Counted from the stretch's first letter, positions 17,106 through 25,949 are shown. The stretch: 64,000 bases of DNA from CAVWQV01 sp963757115 (GCA_963757115.1 CAVWQV010000001.1:434001-498000), one strand, 5' to 3'. Notes: generated by a model not told the origin, from the letters alone. Program-made: numbers and translations.

Positions 17106-18161
17106 TCAGAAATGGCTCCAGCCGCCGGCGAGGAATGTCAGCTCCGTCCCGACGGCATCGCGTACAACGACGCGAGGCGGACCCGCATGGAAGCGGCCGA
17201 TGCGGGTCACTGGTATGCCGGCCCGCCCGGCCGCCGCGCGCAGTGTGGCCGCACGGTCGGCCGGAACGGCGAGCAGCAACTCGTAGTCGTCACCGCCCGT
17301 AAGGCAAGCCGGGCGCCAGTCCGGTCCGGCGGCGCGCGCCGCGGTCGAAAGCGGGACGAGGTCGGCCTCGATCTCGGCTCCGAGCGCGCCCGCGCGGCAT
17401 AGATGCCCGAGGTCCTGGACGAGCCCGTCGGACACGTCCATGCCTGCGGAAGCGATGCCGCTGAGCGGCAGCCCGAGCCGTGGTTCGGGGAGTTGATAGC
17501 GGCCGAGCAGGAAGCCGGACGGATCGGCCAGCCGGCCTTGCGCCACGGCCAACCCCAATGCGCCGTCGCCGATTGTACCCGTGACCCAAACGCCGTCGCC
17601 CGGCCGCGCGCCGCGCCGCCGCACCATGGCACCGGGGGCGGCATGACCGATCGCGGTCAGTGAAAGCGTCACCGGCCCCGGCGTCGAGGTCGTGTCGCCG
17701 CCGATCAGGGATATGCCGAACCTCGCCTGGTCGTCTGCGAGCCCTTCGGCGAACCCGGCGAACCATGTGTCAGGCGTATCTCGGGGCACCGCGACGGTGA
17801 GCAGATAACCGAGCGGTGCGGCCCCTTTCGCGGCGAGGTCGGACAGGTTCACGCGAAGCAGCTTGCGGCTTACAAGGGCAGGCGGATCGTCCGGCAGGAA
17901 GTGGATGCCGGCGACCATAGCGTCGGCGGTGAGCACGAGTTCACGCCCGGGCGGAGGGGCGAGGAGGGCAGCGTCGTCGGCGAGGTTGAGGCCCGCCGGA
18001 CCAGCCAGGGGACGGAAGTGCCGCGCGATTCGCCCGAACTCCTCGGGCAGCGCTCCCTCGCCCTGGTCCTTTCCCGAGGTGGGTGAGGCATGGATTGCCG
18101 CATCGCTTCCTGACGGGCTTGTGCCAGGAGGCGGACCAAGGCCGGGGCTTGAGCGCGGCAT
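17106..18161 (-). CDS. thiL: Thiamine-monophosphate kinase
   Basis: Phosphorylates thiamine monophosphate to thiamine diphosphate. The 351-residue protein contains LADDAALLAPPPG, KLLRVNLSDLAAKGAAPLG, the ligand loop ISLIGGDTTS and GMDVSDGLVQDLGHLCR of the AIR-synthase-like PurM fold. The first 35 residues are proline- and serine-rich and atypical; a later start near EEFGRIARHFRP is possible but no good start codon lies there. It is the final gene of the riboflavin/nusB operon, 18 bp after nusB. Confidence 0.94.
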   Translation of the reverse strand: MPRSSPGLGPPPGTSPSGSDAAIHASPTSGKDQGEGALPEEFGRIARHFRPLAGPAGLNLADDAALLAPPPGRELVLTADAMVAGIHFLPDDPPALVSRKLLRVNLSDLAAKGAAPLGYLLTVAVPRDTPDTWFAGFAEGLADDQARFGISLIGGDTTSTPGPVTLSLTAIGHAAPGAMVRRRGARPGDGVWVTGTIGDGALGLAVAQGRLADPSGFLLGRYQLPEPRLGLPLSGIASAGMDVSDGLVQDLGHLCRAGALGAEIEADLVPLSTAARAAGPDWRPACLTGGDDYELLLAVPADRAATLRAAAGRAGIPVTRIGRFHAGPPRVVVRDAVGTELTFLAGGWSHF

Positions 18162-18179
18162 CCGAGGACTAGCGGACGC

Positions 18180-18668
18180 CTATTGCACGAATTCGCTCGG
18201 CCGTAGCAGCCGCGCCAGGCGGTCCAGCACGCCGTTTGCCATGCGCGGTTCCTCGCCGGTGAAGAAGCCGTGCGCGACATCGAGATACTCGTTGATGACG
18301 ACCTTCGCCGGCGGCCCGTCGGACATCCCAAGCTCGGCGGCCCCAGCCCGCATGACGGCGCGCAGCACCGGATCGATCCGGGCGAGCGGCCAGTCCGCCG
18401 GCAAGGATTCGGCCAGCATCCGGTCGGTCGTGTCCTGCTGCGCAATGGCGGCGCGGACGATCCTGGCAAACAGCTTCACCTCCGCGTCCGGCACGCGGCC
18501 CTCCTCGAAGCCGCCTGTCCCCGGCAACTCGCCCAGGCGGTGTCGGACGAACTGATCGATAACCTTTTCCGGGTTGTCCTGCGCCTGCTCGCTTTGGAAC
18601 AAGGCCTGCACCGCGGCGACCCGCGAGGCGGTGCGGGGTCGGCCCTGCGACGTTGGTCGACGGCCCAT
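18180..18668 (-). CDS. nusB: Transcription antitermination factor NusB
   Basis: A 162-residue RNA-binding factor that, with NusE, binds boxA during rRNA antitermination. Signature segments are SRVAAVQALFQSEQ near the N-terminus, the second-half helices RIDPVLRAVMRAGAAEL and KVVINEYLDVAHGFFTGEEPR, and the ending NGVLDRLARLL. Its start overlaps the ribH stop by one base (TGATG), keeping it coupled to the riboflavin genes. Confidence 0.96.
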   Translation of the reverse strand: MGRRPTSQGRPRTASRVAAVQALFQSEQAQDNPEKVIDQFVRHRLGELPGTGGFEEGRVPDAEVKLFARIVRAAIAQQDTTDRMLAESLPADWPLARIDPVLRAVMRAGAAELGMSDGPPAKVVINEYLDVAHGFFTGEEPRMANGVLDRLARLLRPSEFVQ

Positions 18669-19150
18669 CAGGCCGCGCCGAGCCGGCGTGCGGCCGCGAC
18701 TTGCAGTAGCGCCGCGGCGGCCGCCTCGCCGCCCTTGTTGAACCCGTCCAACCGCGACCGGGCTACTGCCTGGTCAAGGCTGTCCACCGTGAGGAGACCG
18801 GAGCCGAGTGCCAGGCCGAATTGCAACGCCACCTGCATCAGGCCTTGCATGGTCGCCTGGCAGATGAAGTCGTAATGGTCCGTCTCGCCCCGTACGACGC
18901 AGCCGAGCGCCACGAATCCGTCGAACCGCTCGTTGCCGCGCGTCGCGAGGCGGATTGCCTGGGGCAGCTCGAAGGCGCCTGCCACCTCCACCACCGAGCA
19001 GGTGGCCGCCGCCTCATCAAGAATCCGCCGGGCGCCCCAAAGCAGGCCCTCGCCGATTTCCCGGTAGTACGGCGCTTGGACCACGAGCATGTGCGGCGGC
19101 GAACCTGGAACGGCCGGCGCTTTCGGGAGCGGCGCGTCCTCCGTGCTCAT
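18668..19150 (-). CDS. ribH: 6,7-dimethyl-8-ribityllumazine synthase
   Basis: Condenses 5-amino-6-ribitylaminouracil with 3,4-dihydroxy-2-butanone 4-phosphate, the penultimate step of riboflavin synthesis. The 160-residue product shows APYYREIGEGLLWGA, VVEVAGAFELPQAIRLA and ALGCVVRGETDHYDFIC, with the catalytic His in the last motif. It is coupled upstream to the ribB fusion by a 4-bp overlap and downstream to nusB. Confidence 0.96.
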   Translation of the reverse strand: MSTEDAPLPKAPAVPGSPPHMLVVQAPYYREIGEGLLWGARRILDEAAATCSVVEVAGAFELPQAIRLATRGNERFDGFVALGCVVRGETDHYDFICQATMQGLMQVALQFGLALGSGLLTVDSLDQAVARSRLDGFNKGGEAAAAALLQVAAARRLGAA

Positions 19151-20292
19151 TCGTGCGTCCCGTCGCGGTCCGGGTCCATGATGGGGCGTTGCCCGACGAT
19201 GTTGAGCCCGTGGCCCTCGATCCCGACGAGGACGCGCCGCGGGCTGTTGGACAGTAACACCATGTCCTTGATGCCAAGATCGAGCAGGATCTGCGCGCCG
19301 ATGCCATAATCGCGGAGCTGACGCTGCGGCCGCAATGCGCCCGCAAGATTGCGGACGCGCTCAGACAGCGCCGTCGGCCGGTGCTCGCGGATCAGGACAA
19401 CGACGCCCCGGCCTTCCTGCGCGATGAGCCGCATGGAGCCGTGCAGCGAAATCCAGTGCGGCCCACCCGTCATGTCGTCGAGCAGATCGATCGCATGCAT
19501 CCGGACCAGCGGCGGCGTGCCGTCGGCGACGTCGCCCTTCACCAGGGCGACATGCTCCTGGTACTCGACAGTGTTCGCATAGACGAGGACGCGCCATTCG
19601 CCTCCCGCCACGTGTTCCATCACGCCTTCCTCGACGCGGCGCACCAGGCGCTCGGTGCGGCGGCGATGGGCGATCAGGTCGGCGATGGTGCCTAGCTTGA
19701 GGTTGTGGTGCTGGGCGAAGGCGACCAGGTCGGGCAGCCGCGCCATCGTCCCGTCGTCGTTCATGATCTCGCAGATCACGCCGGCGGGCACGAGCCCGGC
19801 AAGGCGGGCGATGTCCACCGCCGCCTCCGTGTGCCCCGCGCGGATCAACGTCCCGCCCTCGCGCGCCACAAGCGGGAAGATGTGCCCCGGTGTCACGATG
19901 TCGTCCCGCCCGCGTCCCGGATTGATCGCGACAGCGACCGTGTGCGCGCGGTCGGCGGCCGAGATGCCGGTCGTGACACCTTCCCGCGCCTCGATCGAAA
20001 CAGTGAACGCCGTCTGGTGGCGCGTGCCGTTCGAGCGGCTCATCAGCGTGAGGCCGAGCTGCTCGACCCGCTGCTGGGTCAGGGCGAGGCAGATCAGCCC
20101 GCGCGCATGGCGGGCCATGAAGTTGATCGCGTCGGGAGTCGCGAACTGTGCCGGGATCACGAGGTCGCCTTCGTTCTCCCGGTCCTCGTCATCGACCAGA
20201 ATGAACATGCGCCCGTTGCGGGCTTCCTCGACCAGGTCGGCAGCACTCGAGAGATAGTCCGCAAGGTTGGCGGTCTTTACGCTCGTGCTCAT
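19147..20292 (-). CDS. ribB: 3,4-dihydroxy-2-butanone-4-phosphate synthase with degenerate GTP cyclohydrolase II-like domain (RibBX type)
   Basis: The N-terminal half (residues about 12-205) is a complete RibB domain with DDEDRENEGDLVIPAQ, RHARGLICLAL and the Thr/His region RNGTRHQTAFTVS, making 3,4-dihydroxy-2-butanone 4-phosphate from ribulose 5-phosphate. The C-terminal half (about 207-381) is recognisably GTP-cyclohydrolase-II-like (EHVALVKGDVADGTPPLVRMH, DYGIGAQILLDLG). However, the region that should carry the three zinc cysteines and the R-C-D-C motif reads ISLHGSMRLIAQEGRG, and the EGRxIGL motif is also gone. GTP cyclohydrolase II activity is therefore unlikely and a separate ribA is expected elsewhere. 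It overlaps ribE and ribH by 4 bp each. Confidence 0.92.
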   Translation of the reverse strand: MSTSVKTANLADYLSSAADLVEEARNGRMFILVDDEDRENEGDLVIPAQFATPDAINFMARHARGLICLALTQQRVEQLGLTLMSRSNGTRHQTAFTVSIEAREGVTTGISAADRAHTVAVAINPGRGRDDIVTPGHIFPLVAREGGTLIRAGHTEAAVDIARLAGLVPAGVICEIMNDDGTMARLPDLVAFAQHHNLKLGTIADLIAHRRRTERLVRRVEEGVMEHVAGGEWRVLVYANTVEYQEHVALVKGDVADGTPPLVRMHAIDLLDDMTGGPHWISLHGSMRLIAQEGRGVVVLIREHRPTALSERVRNLAGALRPQRQLRDYGIGAQILLDLGIKDMVLLSNSPRRVLVGIEGHGLNIVGQRPIMDPDRDGTHE

Positions 20293-20888
20293 GCGTACTC
20301 CGACAACCGTGCAACGTAGCGGGCCAGCGTGTCGATCTCGATGTTCACCCCATCGCCGGGTGCCAGCGTCCCGAAGGTGGTGACGGATGCCGTGTGTGGG
20401 ATGACATTCACGCCGAACGTGGGACCCTGCACGTCATTGACCGTGAGCGAAACGCCATCCACCGCAACGCTGCCCTTCGCCGCAATGAAGCGCGCCAGCT
20501 GGTCCGGTACACGGAAGCGCCAGCGGGTGGAGGCGTTCTCCGCCACTGACGAGACGGCCTCACCGAGGCCGTCCACATGGCCCGACACCAGATGGCCGCC
20601 GAGCTCGTCGCCGAGGCGCAGCGAGCGTTCGAGGTTGACCCGGGAGCCGACCGTCCACTGCCCAAGCTTGGTCCGCGACAGCGTCTCCGCGGAGGCGTCG
20701 ACGGCGAACCAGTCGGGGCCGATCTCGACGGCTGTCAGGCAGCAGCCGGAGCAGGCAATCGACGCGCCGATGGCGATGGAAGCCGTATCGAGCCACGGCG
20801 CGGCGATCACCAGCCGCATGTCGCGCCCGCCCCCCAACGGGACGATTTCGCGGACCGTGCCGAGCGCGGTGATGATCCCGGTGAACAT
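20289..20888 (-). CDS. ribE: Riboflavin synthase alpha subunit
   Basis: Dismutates two lumazine molecules to riboflavin. The 199-residue protein has the expected internal duplication: barrel 1 starts MFTGIITALGTVREI and contains ASIACSGCCLTAVEIG, and barrel 2 has LGGHLVSGHVDG and GSVAVDGVSLTVND. The ending VNIEIDTLARYVARL is typical. It directly abuts the ribD stop and overlaps the ribB fusion by 4 bp. Confidence 0.96.
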   Translation of the reverse strand: MFTGIITALGTVREIVPLGGGRDMRLVIAAPWLDTASIAIGASIACSGCCLTAVEIGPDWFAVDASAETLSRTKLGQWTVGSRVNLERSLRLGDELGGHLVSGHVDGLGEAVSSVAENASTRWRFRVPDQLARFIAAKGSVAVDGVSLTVNDVQGPTFGVNVIPHTASVTTFGTLAPGDGVNIEIDTLARYVARLSEYA

Positions 20889-21995
20889 TCAGGAAGCCCT
20901 GTCCAGCAACGTGAGCACGTCGGCGCCGACCGGCCGGACCGATCGGCGGACGAACCGCGGCATGTCGGCGAGGGCTTCCACCCCGAACGCCTGCGCCGCC
21001 GGCCAACCGTCTCCGCCCATCACCGCCGGTGCGTGAAACCACGCGATCCGATCCACAAGATCACCCCGAAGCAGTGCGGCCGCAAGCTGTCCGCCGCCCT
21101 CCACCATCAATCCGTTGATCTCAGCCGCGCCGAGGGCAGCCAAGCCGTGCACGAGGTTCACCCCCAGCGAGCCGCCCGGCACCGCGATCGACCTCACGCC
21201 GATGTCGAGGAGCGCCCGGCGCCGCGCGGCATCCGCGTCGGGGCGATGCAGGAACCAAGTCGGCGTATCGCGGGCCGTCGCGACCAGGCGCGCAGTCAAC
21301 GGCGTGCGCAGGTGGCTGTCGGCGACCACCCGGATCACGGGATTGGGCCGATAGCCGGGAATGCGGCAAGTGAGCTCGGGGTCGTCGGCCAGCACGGTGC
21401 CGACGCCGACCATCACGGCGTCATGCCGGCCACGCAGCGCGTGCGCCGCCTTGCGGGCGGGCTCGGCGGTGATCCACTGGCTCTCCCCCGTGCGGGAGGC
21501 GATGCGGCCGTCCAGCGTGGACGCGAGCTTCAAGGTCACAATCGGCCGGCCGCGCCGGACGCGAGAGAGAAACCCGGCCAGCGGCTCGGCGGCTTCGCCG
21601 GCGAGCAAGCCCTCCTCGACGACGATCCCCGCCGCGCGCAGCCGAGCGCTCCCGGCCCCGTTCACCCGCGGATCAGGGTCGCTCGCGCCGACTACTACCC
21701 GTGAGACCGCCGCCTCGATCAGTGCGTCGGCGCAAGGTGGGGTCTGGCCCCAATGGGCACACGGCTCCAGGGTGACGTAGACGACGGCGTTGCGCGCGGC
21801 TTCACCGGCCATCGCGAGAGCCTGCGTTTCGGCGTGCGGCCGACCGCCGGGCGCGGTCACTGCGCGCCCGACCACCCGACCGTCCCGGACGATGACGCAG
21901 CCCACGGCCGGGTTCGGCCCGGTGTTGCCGACGCCTCGCTGGGCCAGGGCGATGGCCGCCCGCATGTGCGCCGCGTCATCGGCGCCAAGCGTCAC
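20889..21995 (-). CDS. ribD: Bifunctional riboflavin deaminase/reductase RibD
   Basis: Catalyses the deamination and reduction steps after GTP ring opening. Residues 1-145 form the cytidine-deaminase-like zinc domain with PNPAVGCVIVRDG, HAETQAL and LEPCAHWGQTPPC. Residues 150-368 form the reductase domain with RPIVTLKLASTLDG, SQWIT and the C-terminal VEGGGQLAAALL. It overlaps nrdR by 4 bp and is immediately followed by ribE. Confidence 0.96.
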   Translation of the reverse strand: MTLGADDAAHMRAAIALAQRGVGNTGPNPAVGCVIVRDGRVVGRAVTAPGGRPHAETQALAMAGEAARNAVVYVTLEPCAHWGQTPPCADALIEAAVSRVVVGASDPDPRVNGAGSARLRAAGIVVEEGLLAGEAAEPLAGFLSRVRRGRPIVTLKLASTLDGRIASRTGESQWITAEPARKAAHALRGRHDAVMVGVGTVLADDPELTCRIPGYRPNPVIRVVADSHLRTPLTARLVATARDTPTWFLHRPDADAARRRALLDIGVRSIAVPGGSLGVNLVHGLAALGAAEINGLMVEGGGQLAAALLRGDLVDRIAWFHAPAVMGGDGWPAAQAFGVEALADMPRFVRRSVRPVGADVLTLLDRAS

Positions 21996-22447
21996 GGCGC
22001 CTCGCCCAGCGTACCCACGAAGTCCTCGAAGTCCTTGGCTTCGCGGAAATTGCGGTAGACGCTGGCGAACCGGACATAGGCGACGCTGTCCAGCTCGCGC
22101 AGCGTGTCCATCACCAATTCGCCCACCTGCTTGCTTGGGACCTCACTCTCGCCGCTGGCCTCGAGCTGGCGGACGATGCCGTTCACGATCCGCTCGACAC
22201 GCTCCTCCTCGATCGGCCGCTTGCGGAGTGCGGTCCGGATGGAGCGGGAGAGCTTGTCACGGTCAAACGCAACGCGTCGGCCGTCCGCCTTCACCACTAT
22301 GAGTTCGCGAAGCTGCACGCGCTCGACGGTCGTGAAACGCTGGCCGCAATTGCCGCAGAATCTGCGCCGCCGGATCGCCGAACCGTCCTCGGCGGGACGG
22401 CTGTCCTTCACCTGCGTGTCATCGTGCCCGCAAAACGGACAGCGCAT
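21992..22447 (-). CDS. nrdR: Transcriptional repressor NrdR
   Basis: A 151-residue nucleotide-sensing repressor of ribonucleotide reductase genes. The N-terminal zinc ribbon has CPFCGHDD and CGNCGQRFTTVER; the ATP-cone domain starts near residue 46 with REL and contains KLSRSIRTALRKRPI. It sits between glyA and ribD, the standard alphaproteobacterial position, separated from glyA by 9 bp. Confidence 0.97.
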   Translation of the reverse strand: MRCPFCGHDDTQVKDSRPAEDGSAIRRRRFCGNCGQRFTTVERVQLRELIVVKADGRRVAFDRDKLSRSIRTALRKRPIEEERVERIVNGIVRQLEASGESEVPSKQVGELVMDTLRELDSVAYVRFASVYRNFREAKDFEDFVGTLGEAP

Positions 22448-22456
22448 GGCGCAAGC

Positions 22457-23758
22457 CTATTGCGCGTAGATCGGGAACCGCGCGCAGAGCGCTCTGACTT
22501 GTTCGGCGACCGCCGCCTCGGCCGCCGCATTCGTGCCGTCGTTCGACCGAGCGAGACCATCGAGCACGGCGCCGATCAATCGCCCGACGGTCTGAAACTC
22601 GCCGACACCGAACCCGCGCGTCGTCGCCGCTGGGCTGCCGAGACGTATGCCGGACGTGATGGCCGGCTTTTCCGGGTCGAACGGGATCGCGTTCTTGTTC
22701 GCGGTGATGAGTGCGCGCTCGAGGCTTGCTTCGGCCGCCTTGCCGGTGGCGTGCTTGGGGCGAAGATCCACCAGCATCAGATGGCTGTCCGTCCCGCCAC
22801 TGACGATCGCAAGGCCCTCGTCGATCAGTGTTTCGGCCAGCGCACGCGCGTTATCAAGGATGGCTTTTTGGTAGGCGCGGAACTCGGGCCGCAACGCTTC
22901 CCCGAACGCGGCGGCCTTGCCCGCGATCACGTGCATCAAAGGGCCGCCCTGCAGCCCCGGGAACACGGCTGAGTTTAGCTTCTTTCCGAGTTCGGGGTCG
23001 TTGGACAGGATCATCCCGCCGCGTGGCCCGCGCAGCGTCTTGTGGGTGGTGGTCGTGACGACGTGCGCGTGCGGCAACGGGCTCGGATAGACGTCGGCGG
23101 CAACCAACCCGGCAAAATGCGCCATGTCGACCATGAAAAACGCGCCGATCTCGTCGGCCACGCGGCGGATGCGAGCGAAATCGATCACGCGCGAATAGGC
23201 CGATCCGCCGGCGATGATGAGCTTGGGCCGCTCGGCCCGCGCCGTGGCTTCGAGCGCCTCGTAGTCGAGCAGACCGTCGTCGGCCCGGACGCCGTAGTGC
23301 AGCGGGCGGAACCACTTGCCGGACAGGTTGGCCGCCGCGCCGTGGGTGAGATGGCCGCCCGCGTCGAGGCTCATACCGAGGAACGTGTCCCCCGGCCGCA
23401 GCAGGGCCAGAAACACCGCCTGATTGGCCTGCGCGCCCGAATGCGGCTGGACGTTGGCGAAAGCGCAGCCAAACAACCGGCGCGCCCGGTCGATCGCCAG
23501 GGTTTCCGCGACGTCGACGTAAGCGCAGCCACCGTAATAGCGGCGGCCGGGATAGCCCTCGGCGTATTTGTTGGTGAGTACGCTCCCTTGCGCTTCAAGC
23601 ACGGCGCGGGAAACGATATTCTCGCTGGCGATCAGCTCAATCCCGTCCTGTTGACGGTGCAACTCGTGGCTGATCGCTGCGGCCAGTTCAGGGTCGGTCT
23701 CGTCGAGCGACGCCGCGAAGAACCGGTCCAGGCTGGCCTTAGGAGACTGCTCGTTCAT
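22457..23758 (-). CDS. glyA: Serine hydroxymethyltransferase
   Basis: Interconverts serine and glycine with tetrahydrofolate and is the main source of one-carbon units. The 433-residue enzyme shows IELIASENIVSRAVLEAQGS, NKYAEGYPGRRYYGG, VDMAHFAGLVAADVYPSP and the PLP lysine in VTTTTHKTLRGPRGGM. It is the first gene of the nrdR-rib-nusB-thiL operon, so the shared promoter should lie in the 110-bp gap at 23759-23868. Confidence 0.97.
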   Translation of the reverse strand: MNEQSPKASLDRFFAASLDETDPELAAAISHELHRQQDGIELIASENIVSRAVLEAQGSVLTNKYAEGYPGRRYYGGCAYVDVAETLAIDRARRLFGCAFANVQPHSGAQANQAVFLALLRPGDTFLGMSLDAGGHLTHGAAANLSGKWFRPLHYGVRADDGLLDYEALEATARAERPKLIIAGGSAYSRVIDFARIRRVADEIGAFFMVDMAHFAGLVAADVYPSPLPHAHVVTTTTHKTLRGPRGGMILSNDPELGKKLNSAVFPGLQGGPLMHVIAGKAAAFGEALRPEFRAYQKAILDNARALAETLIDEGLAIVSGGTDSHLMLVDLRPKHATGKAAEASLERALITANKNAIPFDPEKPAITSGIRLGSPAATTRGFGVGEFQTVGRLIGAVLDGLARSNDGTNAAAEAAVAEQVRALCARFPIYAQ

Positions 23759-23868
23759 GCGCGGGTGTAGCTCCGGGGTCGATACACCTGTCTATCACGC
23801 GCTTTCGGCCGAACAAACGCCCGTGTCTTCCTCGGAAACCGGCTTGCGTAAGGCTTTGAAGTTGTTGC

Positions 23869-24342
23869 TCAGCCCTCAGACTGCAAGGAACCGTCTGCGA
23901 CGAGCCACTGCGGGAGCCGTTCCCACCAGTTCCCGGCGGCGGCGAACTCCTCCTCAGTCGCAGCGGCCGCTTCCAGCACCGCGCGGATGAACCGAAGGCC
24001 CGCGGACATCGTGCCGAACGTGTAGGAAGCACCCGCCGCAAGGTCTTCGAAATGCAGCACTCGGTTGGCGTCCCGATAGATCGCCCAGATCGGATTGGCA
24101 TCCGGGCCACCCGAGATGAGGCCGATCTCCCGGGCGATGTCGGGCCTCAGCAGTTCAACCGACCACCGCGTGCAGTACGGCCGCAATTCTTCGACAAGTG
24201 CGATAGCTTCGGCGTGTTCGCGGATGCTTAGTTCCTCGTCGGGCGCTTCGGCCGTCCAAACCGGTCGTTGACGCGCTTCCTCACTTCGCCAGGAATAACG
24301 CTTCCACTTCCTCGAATGATCCGGTCGGACTTCGTTCGACAT
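23869..24342 (-). CDS. Conserved hypothetical protein
   Basis: I do not recognise this 157-residue soluble protein. It contains RPYCTRWSVELLRPDIAREI, then PIWAIYRDANRVLHFEDLAAG and SAGLRFIRAVLEAA, and ends WWERLPQWLVADG. The regular helical pattern and normal codon bias argue it is real. I place the start at the ATG at 24342 (MSNEVRPDHSRKW) because a GGAG ribosome site lies 8 bases upstream; the frame stays open to 24462. It is on the same strand as glyA, 110 bp before it. Confidence 0.55.
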   Translation of the reverse strand: MSNEVRPDHSRKWKRYSWRSEEARQRPVWTAEAPDEELSIREHAEAIALVEELRPYCTRWSVELLRPDIAREIGLISGGPDANPIWAIYRDANRVLHFEDLAAGASYTFGTMSAGLRFIRAVLEAAAATEEEFAAAGNWWERLPQWLVADGSLQSEG

Positions 24343-24416
24343 GGCGGCACTCCGATGCGGGGCGGCAACTCCGAGGCGAGGGCAGGCGACGCAAAGCTCG
24401 ACAATCTGTCTGGTAT

Positions 24417-24461
24417 GTAACGTGTCGCTCACTTTCATGTTACCTGCAAGCGGAAATTGCA
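24417..24461. promoter_or_regulatory. Two candidate operator dyads in a divergent promoter region
   Basis: Between the hypothetical gene at 23869-24342 and the hydratase at 24597 lie two inverted repeats. The first is GTAACGTG-N11-CATGTTAC (24417-24443, one mismatch). The second is TGCAA-N7-TTGCA (24445-24461, perfect). Their position suggests regulator binding sites, but no regulator gene is adjacent and the function is an inference. Confidence 0.3.
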
Positions 24462-24596
24462 ACCTTAACGCGAAACTTTTTGCCAGACGCTCCTGGCATT
24501 ACAACCCGAAATCTCGCGACCGCACAGTGACCGATTGGCGTCCCCACCGGCCTGGCCATAGTCTCGGTGCCAGATTTGGCTTGAGAGGGGTACGGC

Positions 24597-25388
24597 ATGC
24601 CCGGCCAGGAGAACTTCGTCCGCTGCGCGCGCATCCTCGCCTATGCGCGGCAGAGTGGCGAATTGGTTGAGGGGTTACCTCCCGAAGCGGCGCCCCGCGA
24701 TGACGCGGACGCCTTCGCAATCCAGCAACTTGTGCTGGATTTGGTCGGCGACAGCGTCGCCGGCTGGAAGTGCGCCACACCTCCGGGTCGGGCGCCTTCT
24801 GGCGCTTGTCTCGGCCGCGCGGGGTTCATTCAGAGCCCGGGCCAATTGAAGTTCCGCGCCGATCGAGCGATGGGCATCGAGGCCGAGATTGCATTCCGGC
24901 TTGGCGCCGACCTCCCCGGCCGCGCCGACGGGGAGCCCTACACGCGGGACGACATCGTTGCGGCCGTGGCGGGCGCTCTCCCGGTGCTCGAGTTGGTGCA
25001 GAGCCGCTATGTCGACAGGCAATCGGTCCCTGAGCCTGTCAGCCTGGCGGACAGCATATCCAATTTCGGCCTGGTCCTCGGAGATGCGGTGACCGACTGG
25101 CCGACGCTCGACCTATCCCGCCTCCGGGTGACCCTGAGATTCGGGGACGACGTGCAGGTGGACGGGGTGGGCGGCAATCCGTCCGGTGATCCGCTGCTTC
25201 CGGTGGTTTGGCTCGCCAACCGGCTGCCGTCTCTGGGTATGCATCTCCGCGCGGGCGAGATTGTGACGACCGGAAGCTGCACCGGCCTGCTGTTCGTCAA
25301 ACCCGGCGTCACGGTGTCGGCGAGCTTCGAGGGGCTCGGGACGGCCAGCCTCGACCTCGTCGCGGCCTGCCCGTTCGGCTTTGAGTGA
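24597..25388 (+). CDS. 2-keto-4-pentenoate hydratase/fumarylacetoacetate hydrolase family protein
   Basis: A 263-residue member of the hydratase/decarboxylase family (MhpD-like), which acts on 2-hydroxy-dienoates during aromatic ring-cleavage pathways. Visible signatures are DDADAFAIQQLVLD, VAGWKCATPP, the metal-binding GIEAEIAFRLG, ALPVLELVQSRY and the end GEIVTTGSCTGLLFVKPG. No other meta-cleavage genes are in the window, so the physiological substrate is unknown. Two dyads 136-180 bp upstream may regulate it. It is convergent with the small membrane gene 12 bp downstream. Confidence 0.83.
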   Translation: MPGQENFVRCARILAYARQSGELVEGLPPEAAPRDDADAFAIQQLVLDLVGDSVAGWKCATPPGRAPSGACLGRAGFIQSPGQLKFRADRAMGIEAEIAFRLGADLPGRADGEPYTRDDIVAAVAGALPVLELVQSRYVDRQSVPEPVSLADSISNFGLVLGDAVTDWPTLDLSRLRVTLRFGDDVQVDGVGGNPSGDPLLPVVWLANRLPSLGMHLRAGEIVTTGSCTGLLFVKPGVTVSASFEGLGTASLDLVAACPFGFE

Positions 25389-25400
25389 TTTCGACCCGCG

Positions 25401-25661
25401 CTAAACGCTGGCCCGGTTGCGGGTTACCATGTGCCAAATCCAGAGCACGATGATCGCGCCGATCACCGAGGCGATCAGCCCGGCGCTCTGCCCGGGTCGG
25501 TACCAATGGACGGCTCGGCCGATGAATGTCGCGACTTCCGCGCCCACGATGCCGAGCACCGCGGTTAGCAGGAAACCTTGAGGGTTGTTCGGCGACGGCG
25601 AGATCAAGCGGGCAATGAAGCCTACGATCGCGCCAATAATTACCGCCCAGATGATCCACAT
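25401..25661 (-). CDS. GlsB/YeaQ/YmgE family small membrane protein
   Basis: An 86-residue protein with three hydrophobic helices: MWIIWAVIIGAIVGFIARLI, GFLLTAVLGIVGAEVATFIG and LIASVIGAIIVLWIWHMV. This is the pattern of the stress-associated transglycosylase-associated family, whose biochemical role is unclear. The start at 25661 gives the family N-terminus; 18 further upstream codons in frame lack similarity. Confidence 0.82.
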   Translation of the reverse strand: MWIIWAVIIGAIVGFIARLISPSPNNPQGFLLTAVLGIVGAEVATFIGRAVHWYRPGQSAGLIASVIGAIIVLWIWHMVTRNRASV

Positions 25662-25745
25662 GCGCCGTTTCCTCGTGCCAGTATTGTTCTGAATGGAGCA
25701 CGGCTCGCGCGGCATTCGTCAACCGGCCGCAAGTTGTGAACGGTT

Positions 25746-25949
25746 CTAGCGAAGCTGGGCCGCAAGCCGCCGTGCCATCAGCCATCCCGGCAAGGCGGAC
25801 GCGGGCGCCCCCGGCAGCATGATCAGCCACCCGAGCGGCTGCTGATTGACGATCAGGTCCATCCCGATGCCGAGCATGAGCCCGCCTAGCAGCCCGCCTC
25901 CGACGCCGGCCGCCACCCCTAACCAGATCACGTCCGCCCGCTGGATCAT
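25746..25949 (-). CDS. Small two-helix membrane protein, unknown function
   Basis: A 67-residue protein starting MIQRADVIWLGVAAG with a glycine-rich first helix (GVGGGLLGGLMLGIGM) and a second hydrophobic segment (GWLIMLPGAPASALPGWL). It ends in the basic RRLAAQLR. I do not recognise a named family. It lies 23 bp downstream of the single-helix protein gene at 25973-26269, on the same strand, so the two are probably cotranscribed. Confidence 0.5.
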   Translation of the reverse strand: MIQRADVIWLGVAAGVGGGLLGGLMLGIGMDLIVNQQPLGWLIMLPGAPASALPGWLMARRLAAQLR

